Below are positions 49,278 through 58,144 of a stretch of DNA of 64,000 bases, in pieces. Source of the stretch: Allobranchiibius huperziae. GTDB lineage: Bacteria > Actinomycetota > Actinomycetes > Actinomycetales > Dermatophilaceae. The DNA lies in assembly GCF_013410455.1 (NCBI RefSeq), contig NZ_JACCFW010000001.1, forward strand, positions 2,930,929 to 2,994,928, read 5' to 3'. Each line of letters opens with the position of its first letter. Positions within the stretch are counted from its first letter, which is position 1. The translations under genes were made by a program, and so were the position numbers. Under the pieces are notes generated by a model. The model was given only the letters and a program-made list of their open reading frames with translations, searched no databases and had not been told where the DNA came from.

Positions 49278-49646
49278 TCAATCCCATTCCAAGCCACCCC
49301 GGCGCCACACGTACGCGTAGGCCACGAAGACGGTGATCACGAAGAGCACCATCTCGACCAGCGCGAACAGACCCATCCGGTCGAAGTTCACCGCGAACGG
49401 GTAGAGGAAGACGCTCTCGATGTCGAAGACGATGAAGAGCATCGCGGTCAGGTAGTACTTGATCGGCACCCGGCCGCCGCCATCGGCGTGCGGGCTCGGC
49501 TGGATGCCGCACTCGTACGCGTCGGCCTTGGCGCGGTTGTAGCGCTTGGGTCCCGCGAGTCCCGCGGCGCCGAGCACGGAGAAGACCGCGAAGCCGGTGC
49601 CGAGGGCGGCGAAGATCAGCAGCGGGTAGTAGGAGTAGTGGTTCAT
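49278..49646 (-). CDS. nuoA: NADH-quinone oxidoreductase subunit A
   Basis: 122 residues, three helices. DAYECGIQPS carries the conserved loop cysteine absent from the second NuoA, and LTAMLFIVFDIESVFLYPFAV is TM2 with its acidic pair. ATG at 49646 follows GAAGGAG. First gene of the 14-gene operon; menJ ends 76 bases upstream on the same strand, so read-through is possible. Confidence 0.95.
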   Translation of the reverse strand: MNHYSYYPLLIFAALGTGFAVFSVLGAAGLAGPKRYNRAKADAYECGIQPSPHADGGGRVPIKYYLTAMLFIVFDIESVFLYPFAVNFDRMGLFALVEMVLFVITVFVAYAYVWRRGGLEWD

Positions 49647-49722
49647 ACGGGCTCCTTCACCAAGTCCCGGGCCAGCCCGAGGTTACGACCGATCCACCCG
49701 ACGACGGGCGCACTGGGGTCCA

Positions 49723-51045
49723 TCATGCCGCCGGTGTCATCCGGGACAGCAGGGCGAGGGCCCTGTCGTCGATCCGGCCACCCGTGGTGTCCCCCAGGTT
49801 GGCCATCACCTTCAGCAGGAACTGCATCATCGTCTTGCGCGGCAGGCCGTACTTGACCGCCAGTCGCATGACGTCGGGGTTGCCGATCATCTTGGCGAAC
49901 ATCCGGCCCAGCGTGTAGTAGCCGCCGAGCGCGTCGCGCATCACCTGCGGGTAGCTGAGGAGCACGCGCTCGCGACTCGCGTCGTCGGTGCGGGCGAACG
50001 CCTGGGCGACCACCTCGGCCGCGAGACGGGCCGATTCCATCGCGTACGCGATGCCCTCACCGTTGAACGGGTTGACCATCCCGCCGGCGTCGCCGACCAG
50101 CAGCAGCCCGTCGGCGTAGTGCGGCTGGCGGTTGAAGCCCATCGGCAGCGCGGCGCCCTTGATGGGGCCGGTGATGGTCTCCTCGTTGTAGGTCCACTCC
50201 TCCGGCATGGTGGCGACCCACTGCCGCATGACCTCTTTGTAGTCGGTCTTGCCGAACGCGGAGGAGGTGTTGAGAATGCCGAGGCCGACGTTGGAGGTGC
50301 CGTCGCCGACGCCGAAGATCCAGCCGTAACCGGGCAGCAGCACGCGCTTGCCCTGCGCGTCCTTGGACCACAGCTCCAGCCAGGACTCCAGGTAGTCGTC
50401 GTCGTGCCGGGGGCTGGTGTAGTACGCGCGGACGGCCACGCCCATCGGGCGGTCCTCGCGCTTCTCGCGGCCCATCGCCAGCGAGAGGCGGCTGGAGTTG
50501 CCGTCCGCGGCGATGACCAGCGGAGCGCGGTAGCTCATGGTGGCTCCCGTGGCGCGCCCGTCGACGCCCATCTCCTTGGCCTCGACCCCGACGATGTGCC
50601 CGTTCGCGCCACGGACCGGCGCCACGACGTTCACGCCCTGCCGCAGCTGTGCGCCCTGCTTGACCGCGTGCCGGGCCAGGATGTCGTCGAAGTCCTGGCG
50701 GGTGCGCACGAGGCCGTACGGCGGGAAGCTGGCGTTGTCCGGCCAGTCCAGCTGCAGTCGCATGCCGCCGCCGATGATCCGCAGGCCCTTGTTCTTGATC
50801 CAGCCGTCGTCCTCGGGCATCGGGATGCCCAGGCTGACCAGCTCCCGGACCGCGCGCGGAGTGAGCCCGTCGCCGCAGACCTTCTCCCGCGGGAAGTGCG
50901 TCTTCTCCAGCAGCAGGACGTCGAGCCCGGCCATCGCGAGGTAGGCGGCGACCGACGATCCACCCGGACCGGCGCCGACGACGATGACATCGGCGGTTTC
51001 CGGAGCGGACGTGGTGAGCGCGCCGCCCGACAGTGACTGGCTCAC
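49723..51045 (-). CDS. menJ: geranylgeranyl reductase-family FAD enzyme (menaquinone reductase, MenJ-like)
   Basis: 440 residues. FAD motif VIVVGAGPGGSSVAAYLA, FPREKVCGDGLTPRAV (the GGR-family CGDG), and GDAGGMVNPFNGEGIAYAMES. In mycobacteria the homologue MenJ saturates the beta-isoprene of menaquinone. Placement between menG and nuoA supports that role. GTG start at 51045 follows AAGGA; a CRP-like site lies 21 bases upstream. Confidence 0.9.
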   Translation of the reverse strand: MSQSLSGGALTTSAPETADVIVVGAGPGGSSVAAYLAMAGLDVLLLEKTHFPREKVCGDGLTPRAVRELVSLGIPMPEDDGWIKNKGLRIIGGGMRLQLDWPDNASFPPYGLVRTRQDFDDILARHAVKQGAQLRQGVNVVAPVRGANGHIVGVEAKEMGVDGRATGATMSYRAPLVIAADGNSSRLSLAMGREKREDRPMGVAVRAYYTSPRHDDDYLESWLELWSKDAQGKRVLLPGYGWIFGVGDGTSNVGLGILNTSSAFGKTDYKEVMRQWVATMPEEWTYNEETITGPIKGAALPMGFNRQPHYADGLLLVGDAGGMVNPFNGEGIAYAMESARLAAEVVAQAFARTDDASRERVLLSYPQVMRDALGGYYTLGRMFAKMIGNPDVMRLAVKYGLPRKTMMQFLLKVMANLGDTTGGRIDDRALALLSRMTPAA

Positions 51046-51065
51046 GGGGCGTCCTTGGGAGGTCT

Positions 51066-51081
51066 TGTGACAGTTTTCACG
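51066..51081. promoter_or_regulatory. CRP-like site upstream of menJ
   Basis: TGTGA (51066-51070), six bases, TCACG (51077-51081): nine of ten positions fit the TGTGA-N6-TCACA box bound by Crp-type regulators. It lies 21-36 bases before the menJ start. A second site of the same kind is at 52001-52016. Confidence 0.45.
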
Positions 51082-51175
51082 AGCGTCTGAACTCTACGAC
51101 CGCGTCGTTCGTTCGCGAACTGAGGGCCCCCTAAGAACCACCTGAGGACGGCGCTCACCGGAGTCCACGACCCGG

Positions 51176-51871
51176 TCAGGGCGCCTTGTGCCCGCGGTGC
51201 ATCGCGACGATGCCGCCGCTGGAGTTGCGCCACTCGACGCTGGACCAGCCCGCGTCCTGCAACAGGCCGGCCAGTCCCCCCTGGTCCGGCCAGGACTGGA
51301 TCGACTCGGCCAGATAGACGTACGACTCGGCGTTCGACCCCACGCGGCGGGCGATCTTGGGCAGCGCCTGCATCAGGTACTCCGAGTAGACCTTGCGGAA
51401 GACCGGGTTGGTCGGCATGGAGAACTCGCACACGACCAGGCGCCCGCCCGGCTTGGTCACCCGCAGGAACTCCCCCAGCGCGACGACCGGGTCGGAGACG
51501 TTGCGCAGGCCGAAGGACATCGTGACCGCGTCGAAGACGGCGTCCGCGAAGGGCAGCCGCATGGCATCCGCGGCGGCGAACGCGAGTCCGGGATAGGTGC
51601 GTACCCCCTGGCGCAGCATGCCGAGCGAGAAGTCGGCCGGCACGACGTGGGCGCCGCGGTTCTGGAAGGGCAGGCTGCTCGTGCCCGTTCCGGCGGCGAT
51701 GTCGAGCACGGTCTCGCCCGGCTGCGGATCGACCGAGGCCAGGACGACCTTGCGCCAGCGCCGGTCCTGTCCCAGCGACAGCACGTCGTTGGTCAGGTCG
51801 TAGCGCTTGGCGACGTCGTCGAACATCCGGGCGACGTCGGCCGGCTGCTTGTCCAAGCTGGCGCGATTCAT
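51176..51871 (-). CDS. menG: demethylmenaquinone methyltransferase
   Basis: 231 residues. Class I SAM methyltransferase of the UbiE/MenG family: [37 protein letters not shown] (SAM motif I), [15 protein letters not shown] and [19 protein letters not shown]. Performs the last methylation of menaquinone. ATG at 51871 ([10 protein letters not shown]) chosen because AAGGA sits 8-12 bases before it and the family normally starts there; an upstream ATG at 51940 would add 23 residues. Confidence 0.95.
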   Translation of the reverse strand: MNRASLDKQPADVARMFDDVAKRYDLTNDVLSLGQDRRWRKVVLASVDPQPGETVLDIAAGTGTSSLPFQNRGAHVVPADFSLGMLRQGVRTYPGLAFAAADAMRLPFADAVFDAVTMSFGLRNVSDPVVALGEFLRVTKPGGRLVVCEFSMPTNPVFRKVYSEYLMQALPKIARRVGSNAESYVYLAESIQSWPDQGGLAGLLQDAGWSSVEWRNSSGGIVAMHRGHKAP

Positions 51872-52000
51872 GCCCGCATCCTTCCGCACGCCGCTGACCG
51901 GCTCGTCGTCCGTACCGCCGAAGCGGTCCAGGAACGGCACCCCACGACGTTACCGACGGGTAGCACCTCTACTTACTCTGCGGTAACCTCGGGCGCATCG

Positions 52001-52016
52001 TGTGACCCCGATCACC
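52001..52016. promoter_or_regulatory. CRP-like site upstream of the lipase gene
   Basis: TGTGA (52001-52005), six bases, TCACC (52012-52016), immediately before the ribosome-binding GGAG of the lipase. Just upstream is a TTAC-N6-GTAA inverted repeat (51973-51986). Such proximity to the start would suit repression. Confidence 0.4.
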
Positions 52017-52026
52017 TGGAGCGTTC

Positions 52027-53358
52027 ATGAAGACCCGCCGTCCGACCCGAGCAACCCTCGCCACCCTCGTGGCCGCAGCAGCCGTCGCGGGAGGGGCCGG
52101 CGTGAGCATGCCGAGCGCTCACGCCAGCGGCACCGACGCGTTCTACAGCTACGACGGCAGCGCGCCGTTGTCGTCGTACGCACCGGGAACCGTGCTCAAG
52201 ACGCGGACCCTCCCCTACCACGTGGCGGGCATTCCCACCCCCGTCAAGGCCGTGCAACTGCTCTACCGCACCACGGACGCCCAGGGCCGCCCCGTCGCCA
52301 ACGTGACCTCCGTGCTCGAGCCCAACGTCACCGCGAACCCGGACAAGGTCGTGTCCTACCAGTCGTTCTATGACTCGCTCAACCCCGAGGACTCGCCCTC
52401 GCGCTCCATCGCGGGCGACGTCTCCCTGGGGGGCGCGATCAACGACGCCGAGGCGCTCTTCATAGCCCCGGAGCTGCTCCAGGGGTACCCGGTGATCGTG
52501 GCCGACACCCAGGGCCAGAAGGCCGACTTCGCGGCCGGCCCCGAGTACGGCACCAACACCCTGGACTCCATCCGGGCGGTCACGGCCTCCTCGGCGACCG
52601 GTGTCTCCCCGTCGGCCGAGGTCGGGCTGCTGGGCTACTCCGGCGGCGCGATCGCCACCAACTGGGCGGCGGCGCTCGCACCCAGCTACGCCCCCGACGT
52701 CAACAAGAACCTCATCGGCGCCACCGAGGGCGGCCTGCTGGTCGACCCGGCGCACAACCTCGGATACGTCAGCGGCAGCTCCATCTGGGCCGGCATCGCC
52801 CCGATGGCCCTGATCGGCGTCGCCCGGGCGTACAACCTGAACCTGCAGCCCTACCTCAGTGCCTACGGCGCCTCGCTCTTCACGAAGCTGCAGAACGCGT
52901 CGATCGCGAACGTGCTCGGGCAGTACCCCGGCCTCACCTACCGGCAGCTGGTCAAGCCGCAGTACGCCGACCCGAACTCGATCCCCGCGTTCGTCACCGC
53001 GGTCAACAAGCTCAACCTGGGCTCGCGGCCCACGCCGACCGTCCCGCTGTCGATCTCGCAGGGCGAGGGCGGCTGGGCCGAAGGCACCTCCGGTGACAAG
53101 CCCGGGATCGGCAAGGGCGACGGCGTGATGATCGCCGGCGACGTGCGCACCCTCGCGCGCCAGTACTGCTCGACCGGCAACAGCTCGGTGCAGTGGACGC
53201 CGTACCCCCTGACCAGCCACATCCCGACGGCGGCGCTCTGGGCACCGACCGCGCTGGCGTGGCTGGATGCCCGGTTCGCCGGACTGAAGGCTCCGAGCAG
53301 CTGCGGTTCGATCCCCACCGGCAACCCGCTCACCCCGCAGGCCCCGACCGCGGGTTGA
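52027..53358 (+). CDS. secreted lipase (LIP family, alpha/beta hydrolase)
   Basis: 443 residues. Signal peptide: basic MKTRRPTR, hydrophobic stretch ending GVSMPSAHA, cleavage around residue 33. The nucleophile elbow is GLLGYSGGAIATNWAA (Ser about 206), with LYRTTDAQGRPVANVTSVLEP typical of fungal/actinobacterial LIP (PF03583) lipases. Asp and His probably lie in the region around VPLSISQGEGGWAEG and PYPLTSHIPTAALW. Likely hydrolyses triacylglycerols or esters outside the cell. GGAG precedes the ATG at 52027. Confidence 0.88.
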   Translation: MKTRRPTRATLATLVAAAAVAGGAGVSMPSAHASGTDAFYSYDGSAPLSSYAPGTVLKTRTLPYHVAGIPTPVKAVQLLYRTTDAQGRPVANVTSVLEPNVTANPDKVVSYQSFYDSLNPEDSPSRSIAGDVSLGGAINDAEALFIAPELLQGYPVIVADTQGQKADFAAGPEYGTNTLDSIRAVTASSATGVSPSAEVGLLGYSGGAIATNWAAALAPSYAPDVNKNLIGATEGGLLVDPAHNLGYVSGSSIWAGIAPMALIGVARAYNLNLQPYLSAYGASLFTKLQNASIANVLGQYPGLTYRQLVKPQYADPNSIPAFVTAVNKLNLGSRPTPTVPLSISQGEGGWAEGTSGDKPGIGKGDGVMIAGDVRTLARQYCSTGNSSVQWTPYPLTSHIPTAALWAPTALAWLDARFAGLKAPSSCGSIPTGNPLTPQAPTAG

Positions 53359-53456
53359 TCCACGATCGAGGAGGGCGGGCCCGCGGCGACCGCCGCTGGC
53401 CCGCTCGTCGTCGGTGCCTGAAGGCGGCGCATCCGGCCGGGCTAGGGTGATCGGTC

Positions 53457-54734
53457 GTGACGTCGCTCGTGGCCGCTGGACCCCTCGGCATTCCCGACCT
53501 GGTGGTCCGCACCACCCGCATCCCTGACCCCGGTGACCTGGCCCGCCTGATCCCCGACGGCGTGCCGTCCGGCGATGTCGTGAGCTGGATCCGCAGTGGA
53601 GACGGGCTGGTCGGCTGGGGCCGCGCCGCGCAGATCGACACCAGCGGGACGCAGCGCTTCCGGGACGCGGCCGACTGGTGGCAGGAGGTCACCACCAGTG
53701 CGATCTGCCGCTCCGAGGTCGACCTGCCCGGAGCGGGCCTGGTGGCGTTCGGGTCGTTCGCCTTCGCACCCGACTCCCCGTCCGGCGGGTCGCTCATCGT
53801 GCCCTCGACCGTGGTCGGACGGCGCGGCGGCATCGCGTGGGTCACCCGGATCAGCGACCGTCTCGAACCCAACCCGGCACCCGACGTGGCCCCCGCACCG
53901 ATCGGACCGGGTGCGGCCCGGTTCGCCGACGGCGCCCTGAGCGGCGAGCAGTGGACGCAGGCGGTCGCGCACGCCGTACGCGGGATTCTCGCCGGCGAGG
54001 TCGACAAGGTCGTGATGGCCCGCGACGTCATCGCGCAGACCGAGGCGCCGATCGACCCGCGGTGGCTGATCGGCCGGCTGGCGGCCCGCTACGCGAACAC
54101 CTGGAGCTTCGCCGTCGACGGTCTCATCGGCGCCACCCCGGAGATGCTCGTACGCCGCGAGAAGGGCCTGGTCACCTCACGGGTCCTGGCCGGCACCATC
54201 CAGCGCACCGGTGACGACACGCACGACCTGGCGCTCGCCGGCTCGCTCGCGCGCTCCTCGAAGGACCTCGAGGAGCACGAGTACGCCGTGCGGTCGGTCG
54301 CCGACGCCCTACGCCCGCACTGCTCCTCGATGAACGTGCCCGAGTCGCCGTTCGTGCTGCACCTGCCCAACGTCATGCACCTGGCGACCGACGTGGTCGG
54401 GGTGCTGGCGGACTACACCACCTCGCTCACGCTGGCCGAGTCGCTGCACCCGTCGGCCGCGGTCTGCGGCACACCCACCGACGCCGCCGCGGCGGTGATC
54501 GCTTCGCTGGAGCACCTCGACCGCGGCCGCTACGCCGGCCCGGTCGGATGGCTCGACGCGAGCGGCGACGGCGAGTGGGGCATCGCCCTGCGCAGCGGAC
54601 AGCTCGACCCGGACGATCCCACCCGGATGCGGCTCTACGCGGGCTGCGGGATCGTGGCGGGCTCCGAGCCGGACGCCGAGTTGGCCGAGTCCGAATCCAA
54701 GCTGCTGCCGATGCGCGAGGCTCTCGCGGACTGA
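53457..54734 (+). CDS. menF: isochorismate synthase
   Basis: 425 residues, chorismate-utilising enzyme fold. Features in order: KVVMARDVIAQTEAPIDPRWL, FAVDGLIGATPEMLVRREKGLVTSRVLAGT, EEHEYAVRSVADAL, LHPSAAVCGTPTDAAAAVI and GRYAGPVGWLDASGDGEWGIALRSG (Mg and chorismate-binding region). It makes isochorismate from chorismate, the first menaquinone step; menD is 1.2 kb away on the other strand. GTG start at 53457. Confidence 0.93.
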   Translation: MTSLVAAGPLGIPDLVVRTTRIPDPGDLARLIPDGVPSGDVVSWIRSGDGLVGWGRAAQIDTSGTQRFRDAADWWQEVTTSAICRSEVDLPGAGLVAFGSFAFAPDSPSGGSLIVPSTVVGRRGGIAWVTRISDRLEPNPAPDVAPAPIGPGAARFADGALSGEQWTQAVAHAVRGILAGEVDKVVMARDVIAQTEAPIDPRWLIGRLAARYANTWSFAVDGLIGATPEMLVRREKGLVTSRVLAGTIQRTGDDTHDLALAGSLARSSKDLEEHEYAVRSVADALRPHCSSMNVPESPFVLHLPNVMHLATDVVGVLADYTTSLTLAESLHPSAAVCGTPTDAAAAVIASLEHLDRGRYAGPVGWLDASGDGEWGIALRSGQLDPDDPTRMRLYAGCGIVAGSEPDAELAESESKLLPMREALAD

Positions 54735-54820
54735 CCCGGTCCCCCGCCCGCGGCATCCGGGATCGTCCCCGCACCGAACGTCGTACAAGCCCCTGTACTC
54801 CCCTCACGAAGGACGCCTCG

Positions 54821-55309
54821 ATGACCACACTGCACGACTTCACCGCCGACACCCTCGCCGGTCAGGAGCAGCCCCTGTCGCTCTACGACGGCAAGGTGGC
54901 GCTGGTGGTCAACACCGCGAGCAAGTGCGGTTTCACACCGCAGTTCGAGGGACTGGAGACGCTGTGGCGGCGGTTCGGCAGCGAGGGTCTGGTCGTGCTG
55001 GGATTCCCGTGCAACCAGTTCAACTCCCAGGATCCCGGTGACGCTGCGCAGATCGGCGAGTTCTGCCAGGCCAACTACGGCGTGAGCTTCCCGATGTTCG
55101 ACAAGATCGAGGTCAACGGCGACGGCGCGCACCCGCTCTACCAGTGGCTGCGCAAGCAGAAGGGCGGCCTGCTCGGCAGCCGCATCAAGTGGAACTTCAC
55201 CAAGTTCCTGGTGGGTCGCGACGGCCAGGTCATCAAGCGCTACGGCCCCACCACCAAGCCCGCCGACATCGCCTCGGACATCGAAGCGGCGCTGGCCGCC
55301 CCCGCCTGA
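54821..55309 (+). CDS. glutathione peroxidase-family (thiol) peroxidase
   Basis: 162 residues. The peroxidatic cysteine lies in VVNTASKCGFTPQFEGLE, with LGFPCNQFNSQDPG and KWNFTKFLVGRDGQVIKRY supplying the conserved Gln, Trp and Asn. A cysteine in place of selenocysteine and a second cysteine in GFPCNQF suggest a thioredoxin-dependent peroxidase, as actinobacteria generally lack glutathione (inference). GAAGGA precedes the ATG at 54821. Confidence 0.93.
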   Translation: MTTLHDFTADTLAGQEQPLSLYDGKVALVVNTASKCGFTPQFEGLETLWRRFGSEGLVVLGFPCNQFNSQDPGDAAQIGEFCQANYGVSFPMFDKIEVNGDGAHPLYQWLRKQKGGLLGSRIKWNFTKFLVGRDGQVIKRYGPTTKPADIASDIEAALAAPA

Positions 55310-55317
55310 CCCCCTCG

Positions 55318-55363
55318 GTTGTCAGCGTCGTCGTGGCGCCGACACCAGAGATCCGCTGACAAC
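55318..55363. repeat. 46-bp palindromic repeat, family B copy 3
   Basis: Arms GTTGTCAGCG / CGCTGACAAC identical to copy 1; the core GTGGCGCCGACACCA keeps its strand, while the flanks between arms and core match copy 1 read in reverse complement. It fills the space between the convergent peroxidase and FMN-binding genes. Confidence 0.85.
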
Positions 55364-55371
55364 CGCTGCTC

Positions 55372-55983
55372 TCACAGGCGGCCGCGGCGTACGCGGTCGG
55401 CTGACTCCTCGTCGCCCTCGCCCGCCAGCCCTTCGAGCACGCCGGCGCGGTCGGCGGCGTCCTTGTCCTGGCTCCACTTGGCCCGCGCCTGCACCGACTT
55501 CACCGCGATCTCGATGCCGACGATGGCGCGCAGCCGCCCGTCGACCCACTTCGCCGGGGCGTCGTCGACCGCCCAGGGCCGCTCGCGCGGCGACTCGTGC
55601 GCCTGCGTGAGCCGGGTGACCATGTCGAGGGTCCAGGCGGCGTCGTCGTGCAGTTGCACGGTGCCGCGCAACTGCACGGCGGAGTAGTTCCAGGTCGGCA
55701 CCACGCGGCCGTGCTCGCGCTTGGACGCGTACCAGCTCGGCGTGATGTAGCGGTGCGGCCCCTGCACGACCAGCAGCGCCTGCGATCCGTCGACCACCCG
55801 TGACCACTGTTCGCCGGCCCGGGCGAGGTGCGCGAGCACCCGGTCGCCCTCCCACAGCACCGGCACGAAGGTCGCGTCGGGCGTGCCATCGGCGCCCACC
55901 GTGATCAGCGTGCCGGCAGCGGCGGCTGCCACGAAGTCGCGCGCTTCCTGCTCGTCGACCCGGTTGTGTTCAGGGGAGTACAT
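55372..55983 (-). CDS. FMN-binding protein, PaiB-like
   Basis: 203 residues with the split-barrel flavin-binding pattern of PaiB/FMN-binding negative regulators: MYSPEHNRV start, GTLITVGADGTPDATFVPVLWEGDRVLAHLARA, QALLVVQGPHRYITPSWYASK and VPTWNYSAVQLRG. Role in this organism unknown; PaiB was described as a regulator in Bacillus, but many homologues are probably flavin or polyamine-related enzymes. ATG at 55983 overlaps the menD end by 14 bases. Confidence 0.88.
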   Translation of the reverse strand: MYSPEHNRVDEQEARDFVAAAAAGTLITVGADGTPDATFVPVLWEGDRVLAHLARAGEQWSRVVDGSQALLVVQGPHRYITPSWYASKREHGRVVPTWNYSAVQLRGTVQLHDDAAWTLDMVTRLTQAHESPRERPWAVDDAPAKWVDGRLRAIVGIEIAVKSVQARAKWSQDKDAADRAGVLEGLAGEGDEESADRVRRGRL

Positions 55984-57700
55984 CGGCTGCCACCTCGAAG
56001 AGCCGCTCCTGCAGGGCACGTTGCTGCGCACGATCGAAGTGCACCTCGACGACGCGAATCCCTGCGCCGGGGTTGCCGATCCGCGCAGCGAGGCCGTCGG
56101 CATCGTCGACCAGCTCCCACGGCACGCCGTACGCCGCGCAGAGCGTCGCGATCGACACCCCCGTAGGCGTGCCGAAGACCCGTTCGTACGACGCGTCGAC
56201 ACCGGCGAGGGAGTCGCCGGAGGCGCCGGCACCCGGCTCCAGCGTGCCGAAGATGCCCCCGCCGTCGTCGTTGAGCACCACGATCGTCAGGTCCGGTCGC
56301 GGCTCGCCGCGGCCGATGAGCAGCCCGTTGGCGTCGTGGGCGAAGGTCAGGTCGCCGAGCACGGCGTACGACGGTCGGCCGCCGCGGGTGAGTGCGAATC
56401 CGATGGCGCTGGAGACCGATCCGTCGATTCCGGCGAGGCCGCGGTTGGCGACGGACACCACGTCGCGGGCCACCTGGCGGGAGTCTCGGGCCAGGTCCAG
56501 GTAGCGGGCCGCGCTCGAGGACCCGACGAAGAGCCCGGACCCCTCCGGCAGGGCGTGGGCGATCACGCGTGCCGCCGCCAGACCGCTCGGCCACGACCGG
56601 TCGATGACCGGTCCCGCTTCGGTGGCGAGCCGTTCGCCGGCCGACATCCAGGCGTCGGCCCACACCCGGTCGGCGCAACCGGCGACCGACCCATGACCGG
56701 CGTCCAGTGCTCCCCACCCGTGCACGCGACGCGCGGCGTGCGACGGGTCGGCCCACACCCCGCCGGGTGCGACCACCTCCACCTCGACGTCCGGGTGGCG
56801 CAGCAACTGGGCGACGGCGCGGTCCAGGGTCACGCGACCGCCGACCAGGACGCGATCGGGCAGATGCGCTCGCACCCAGTCCGTGGCCTGCAACAGCAGC
56901 GGTCCGTGCGGCAGGGTCCGCGGGCTGTCGAAGGTGCCGAACGGCTCTGCCAGCAGCGGCCATCCGGCCGATTCGGCGAACCGGGTGAAGCGTGCGGCCT
57001 GCGCGGGATCGGGGAGGTCGCCGAGCACCGCCAACGTGCGCGGCACCGCCGCGATCGTGTCGCCGCCGTCGGGGGTCGCCGGGGTCGTCACGGACCACGG
57101 CGCGCCGCCGGGACGGCCCTCCAGGGAGTCGATCCACTCACTGCCGCCGGTGGGGACCAGCGGTGCCCGGAGCGGCACGTTGAGATGCACAGGCCCGGCG
57201 TCCCCGGACGGAAGGCCGCGAGACATGGCAACTGCGCGTGAGGTGACGGATCGCCAGAGATCGCCCTGCCCGGGTCGTTCGTCGGGCGTCCCCAGGTCGT
57301 GGAACCAGCGTGTCGCGCCACCGAAGATGTGCACCTGATCGGTGGTCTGGTTGGCGCCGGTGCCGCGCAGCTCGGGCGGCCGGTCCGCCGACAGGATCAG
57401 CATCGGCACCTGGGCGTGCGAGGCCTCGAGCACCGCGGGATGCAGGTTGGCCACGGCCGTGCCGCTGGTGACGACGACGGGCACGGGCACGCGGGTGGTC
57501 TTGGCCAGGCCGAGCGCCAGGAACGCCGCCGTCCGCTCGTCGACCCGCACGTGCAGCCGCAGCCGTCCGGCACGGTCGGCCTCCTGCAGCGCGTACGCCA
57601 GCGGTGCGGAGCGCGACCCTGGCGACAGGACGGCGTCGCGGATCCCGTGGCGGACCAGCTCATCGACCAGGGTGCTCGCGAACGCGGCCGTGGGATTCAC
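55970..57700 (-). CDS. menD: SEPHCHC synthase (MenD)
   Basis: 576 residues. ThDP-dependent enzyme joining 2-oxoglutarate and isochorismate. Motifs: LVDELVRHGIRDAVLSPGSRSAPLAYAL, the catalytic glutamate in HVRVDERTAAFLALGLAK, ADRPPELRGTGANQTTDQ, and the ThDP/Mg motif LNDDGGGIFGTLEPG. GTG at 57700 chosen: upstream residues lack homologous pattern. The flanking 2-oxoglutarate use links it conceptually with KorAB, but it sits in an independent operon. Confidence 0.95.
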   Translation of the reverse strand: MNPTAAFASTLVDELVRHGIRDAVLSPGSRSAPLAYALQEADRAGRLRLHVRVDERTAAFLALGLAKTTRVPVPVVVTSGTAVANLHPAVLEASHAQVPMLILSADRPPELRGTGANQTTDQVHIFGGATRWFHDLGTPDERPGQGDLWRSVTSRAVAMSRGLPSGDAGPVHLNVPLRAPLVPTGGSEWIDSLEGRPGGAPWSVTTPATPDGGDTIAAVPRTLAVLGDLPDPAQAARFTRFAESAGWPLLAEPFGTFDSPRTLPHGPLLLQATDWVRAHLPDRVLVGGRVTLDRAVAQLLRHPDVEVEVVAPGGVWADPSHAARRVHGWGALDAGHGSVAGCADRVWADAWMSAGERLATEAGPVIDRSWPSGLAAARVIAHALPEGSGLFVGSSSAARYLDLARDSRQVARDVVSVANRGLAGIDGSVSSAIGFALTRGGRPSYAVLGDLTFAHDANGLLIGRGEPRPDLTIVVLNDDGGGIFGTLEPGAGASGDSLAGVDASYERVFGTPTGVSIATLCAAYGVPWELVDDADGLAARIGNPGAGIRVVEVHFDRAQQRALQERLFEVAADVLP

Positions 57701-57868
57701 CCCGTCATGATCCCCCACGCGCCCGCCCGAACCCGCCCTCCCCCGAACGATCCGCCCACCGGCGCGAATCCGATGCCCGCCCCGTGATTCAACCCGGCCC
57801 GTGCCGGGTACACGCACGGCGTGCGCCGGGGCTCGAACCCGGCGGCACCCGCGGAGGGAGTTGGACCC

Positions 57869-58129
57869 ATGCGTAGCGACTCGATCGAGGCAGAAGGCGC
57901 ACGACGGCGACTGCACGACGCCTTGCGCGCCGTCCGGAGCGCGGATCGGCAGGTGCCGTGCGAAGTCACGCCGCAGCTGTGGACGAGCAACATCCGCTCC
58001 GAACGCGAGGCCGCGGGCTACCGCTGCCGGTCCTGCCCGGTGCGGGTGCAGTGCGTGGAGGCCAGCGAGTTCGAGCGGGTCGGCGTCTGGGGCGGAAAGG
58101 TGCGCGCGGCCGGTTCCCTGGAGTGGTGA
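57869..58129 (+). CDS. WhiB-like iron-sulfur protein, short and atypical
   Basis: 86 residues. Four cysteines, C31, C53, C56 and C62, in the WhiB order (C, then CxxC, then C: RCRSCPVRVQC), followed by the GVWGG turn (72-76) and a short basic tail. The normal CxxxDPxxFF segment around the first cysteine is replaced by PCEVTPQLW, so the cluster environment differs. Probably a [4Fe-4S] redox-sensitive partner of a sigma factor. GGAGGGAG precedes the ATG at 57869. It faces the convergent flavoprotein gene 15 bases away. Confidence 0.82.
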   Translation: MRSDSIEAEGARRRLHDALRAVRSADRQVPCEVTPQLWTSNIRSEREAAGYRCRSCPVRVQCVEASEFERVGVWGGKVRAAGSLEW

Positions 58130-58144
58130 GCAGGGCTCCAGCGG

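Noticed and set aside
57815-57865. T-arm-like hairpin (CCGGG, GCTCGAA-type loop) resembling a tRNA fragment
   Set aside because: No acceptor stem, D-arm or anticodon arm at proper distance on either strand; it is only a GC hairpin in the leader of the WhiB-like gene.
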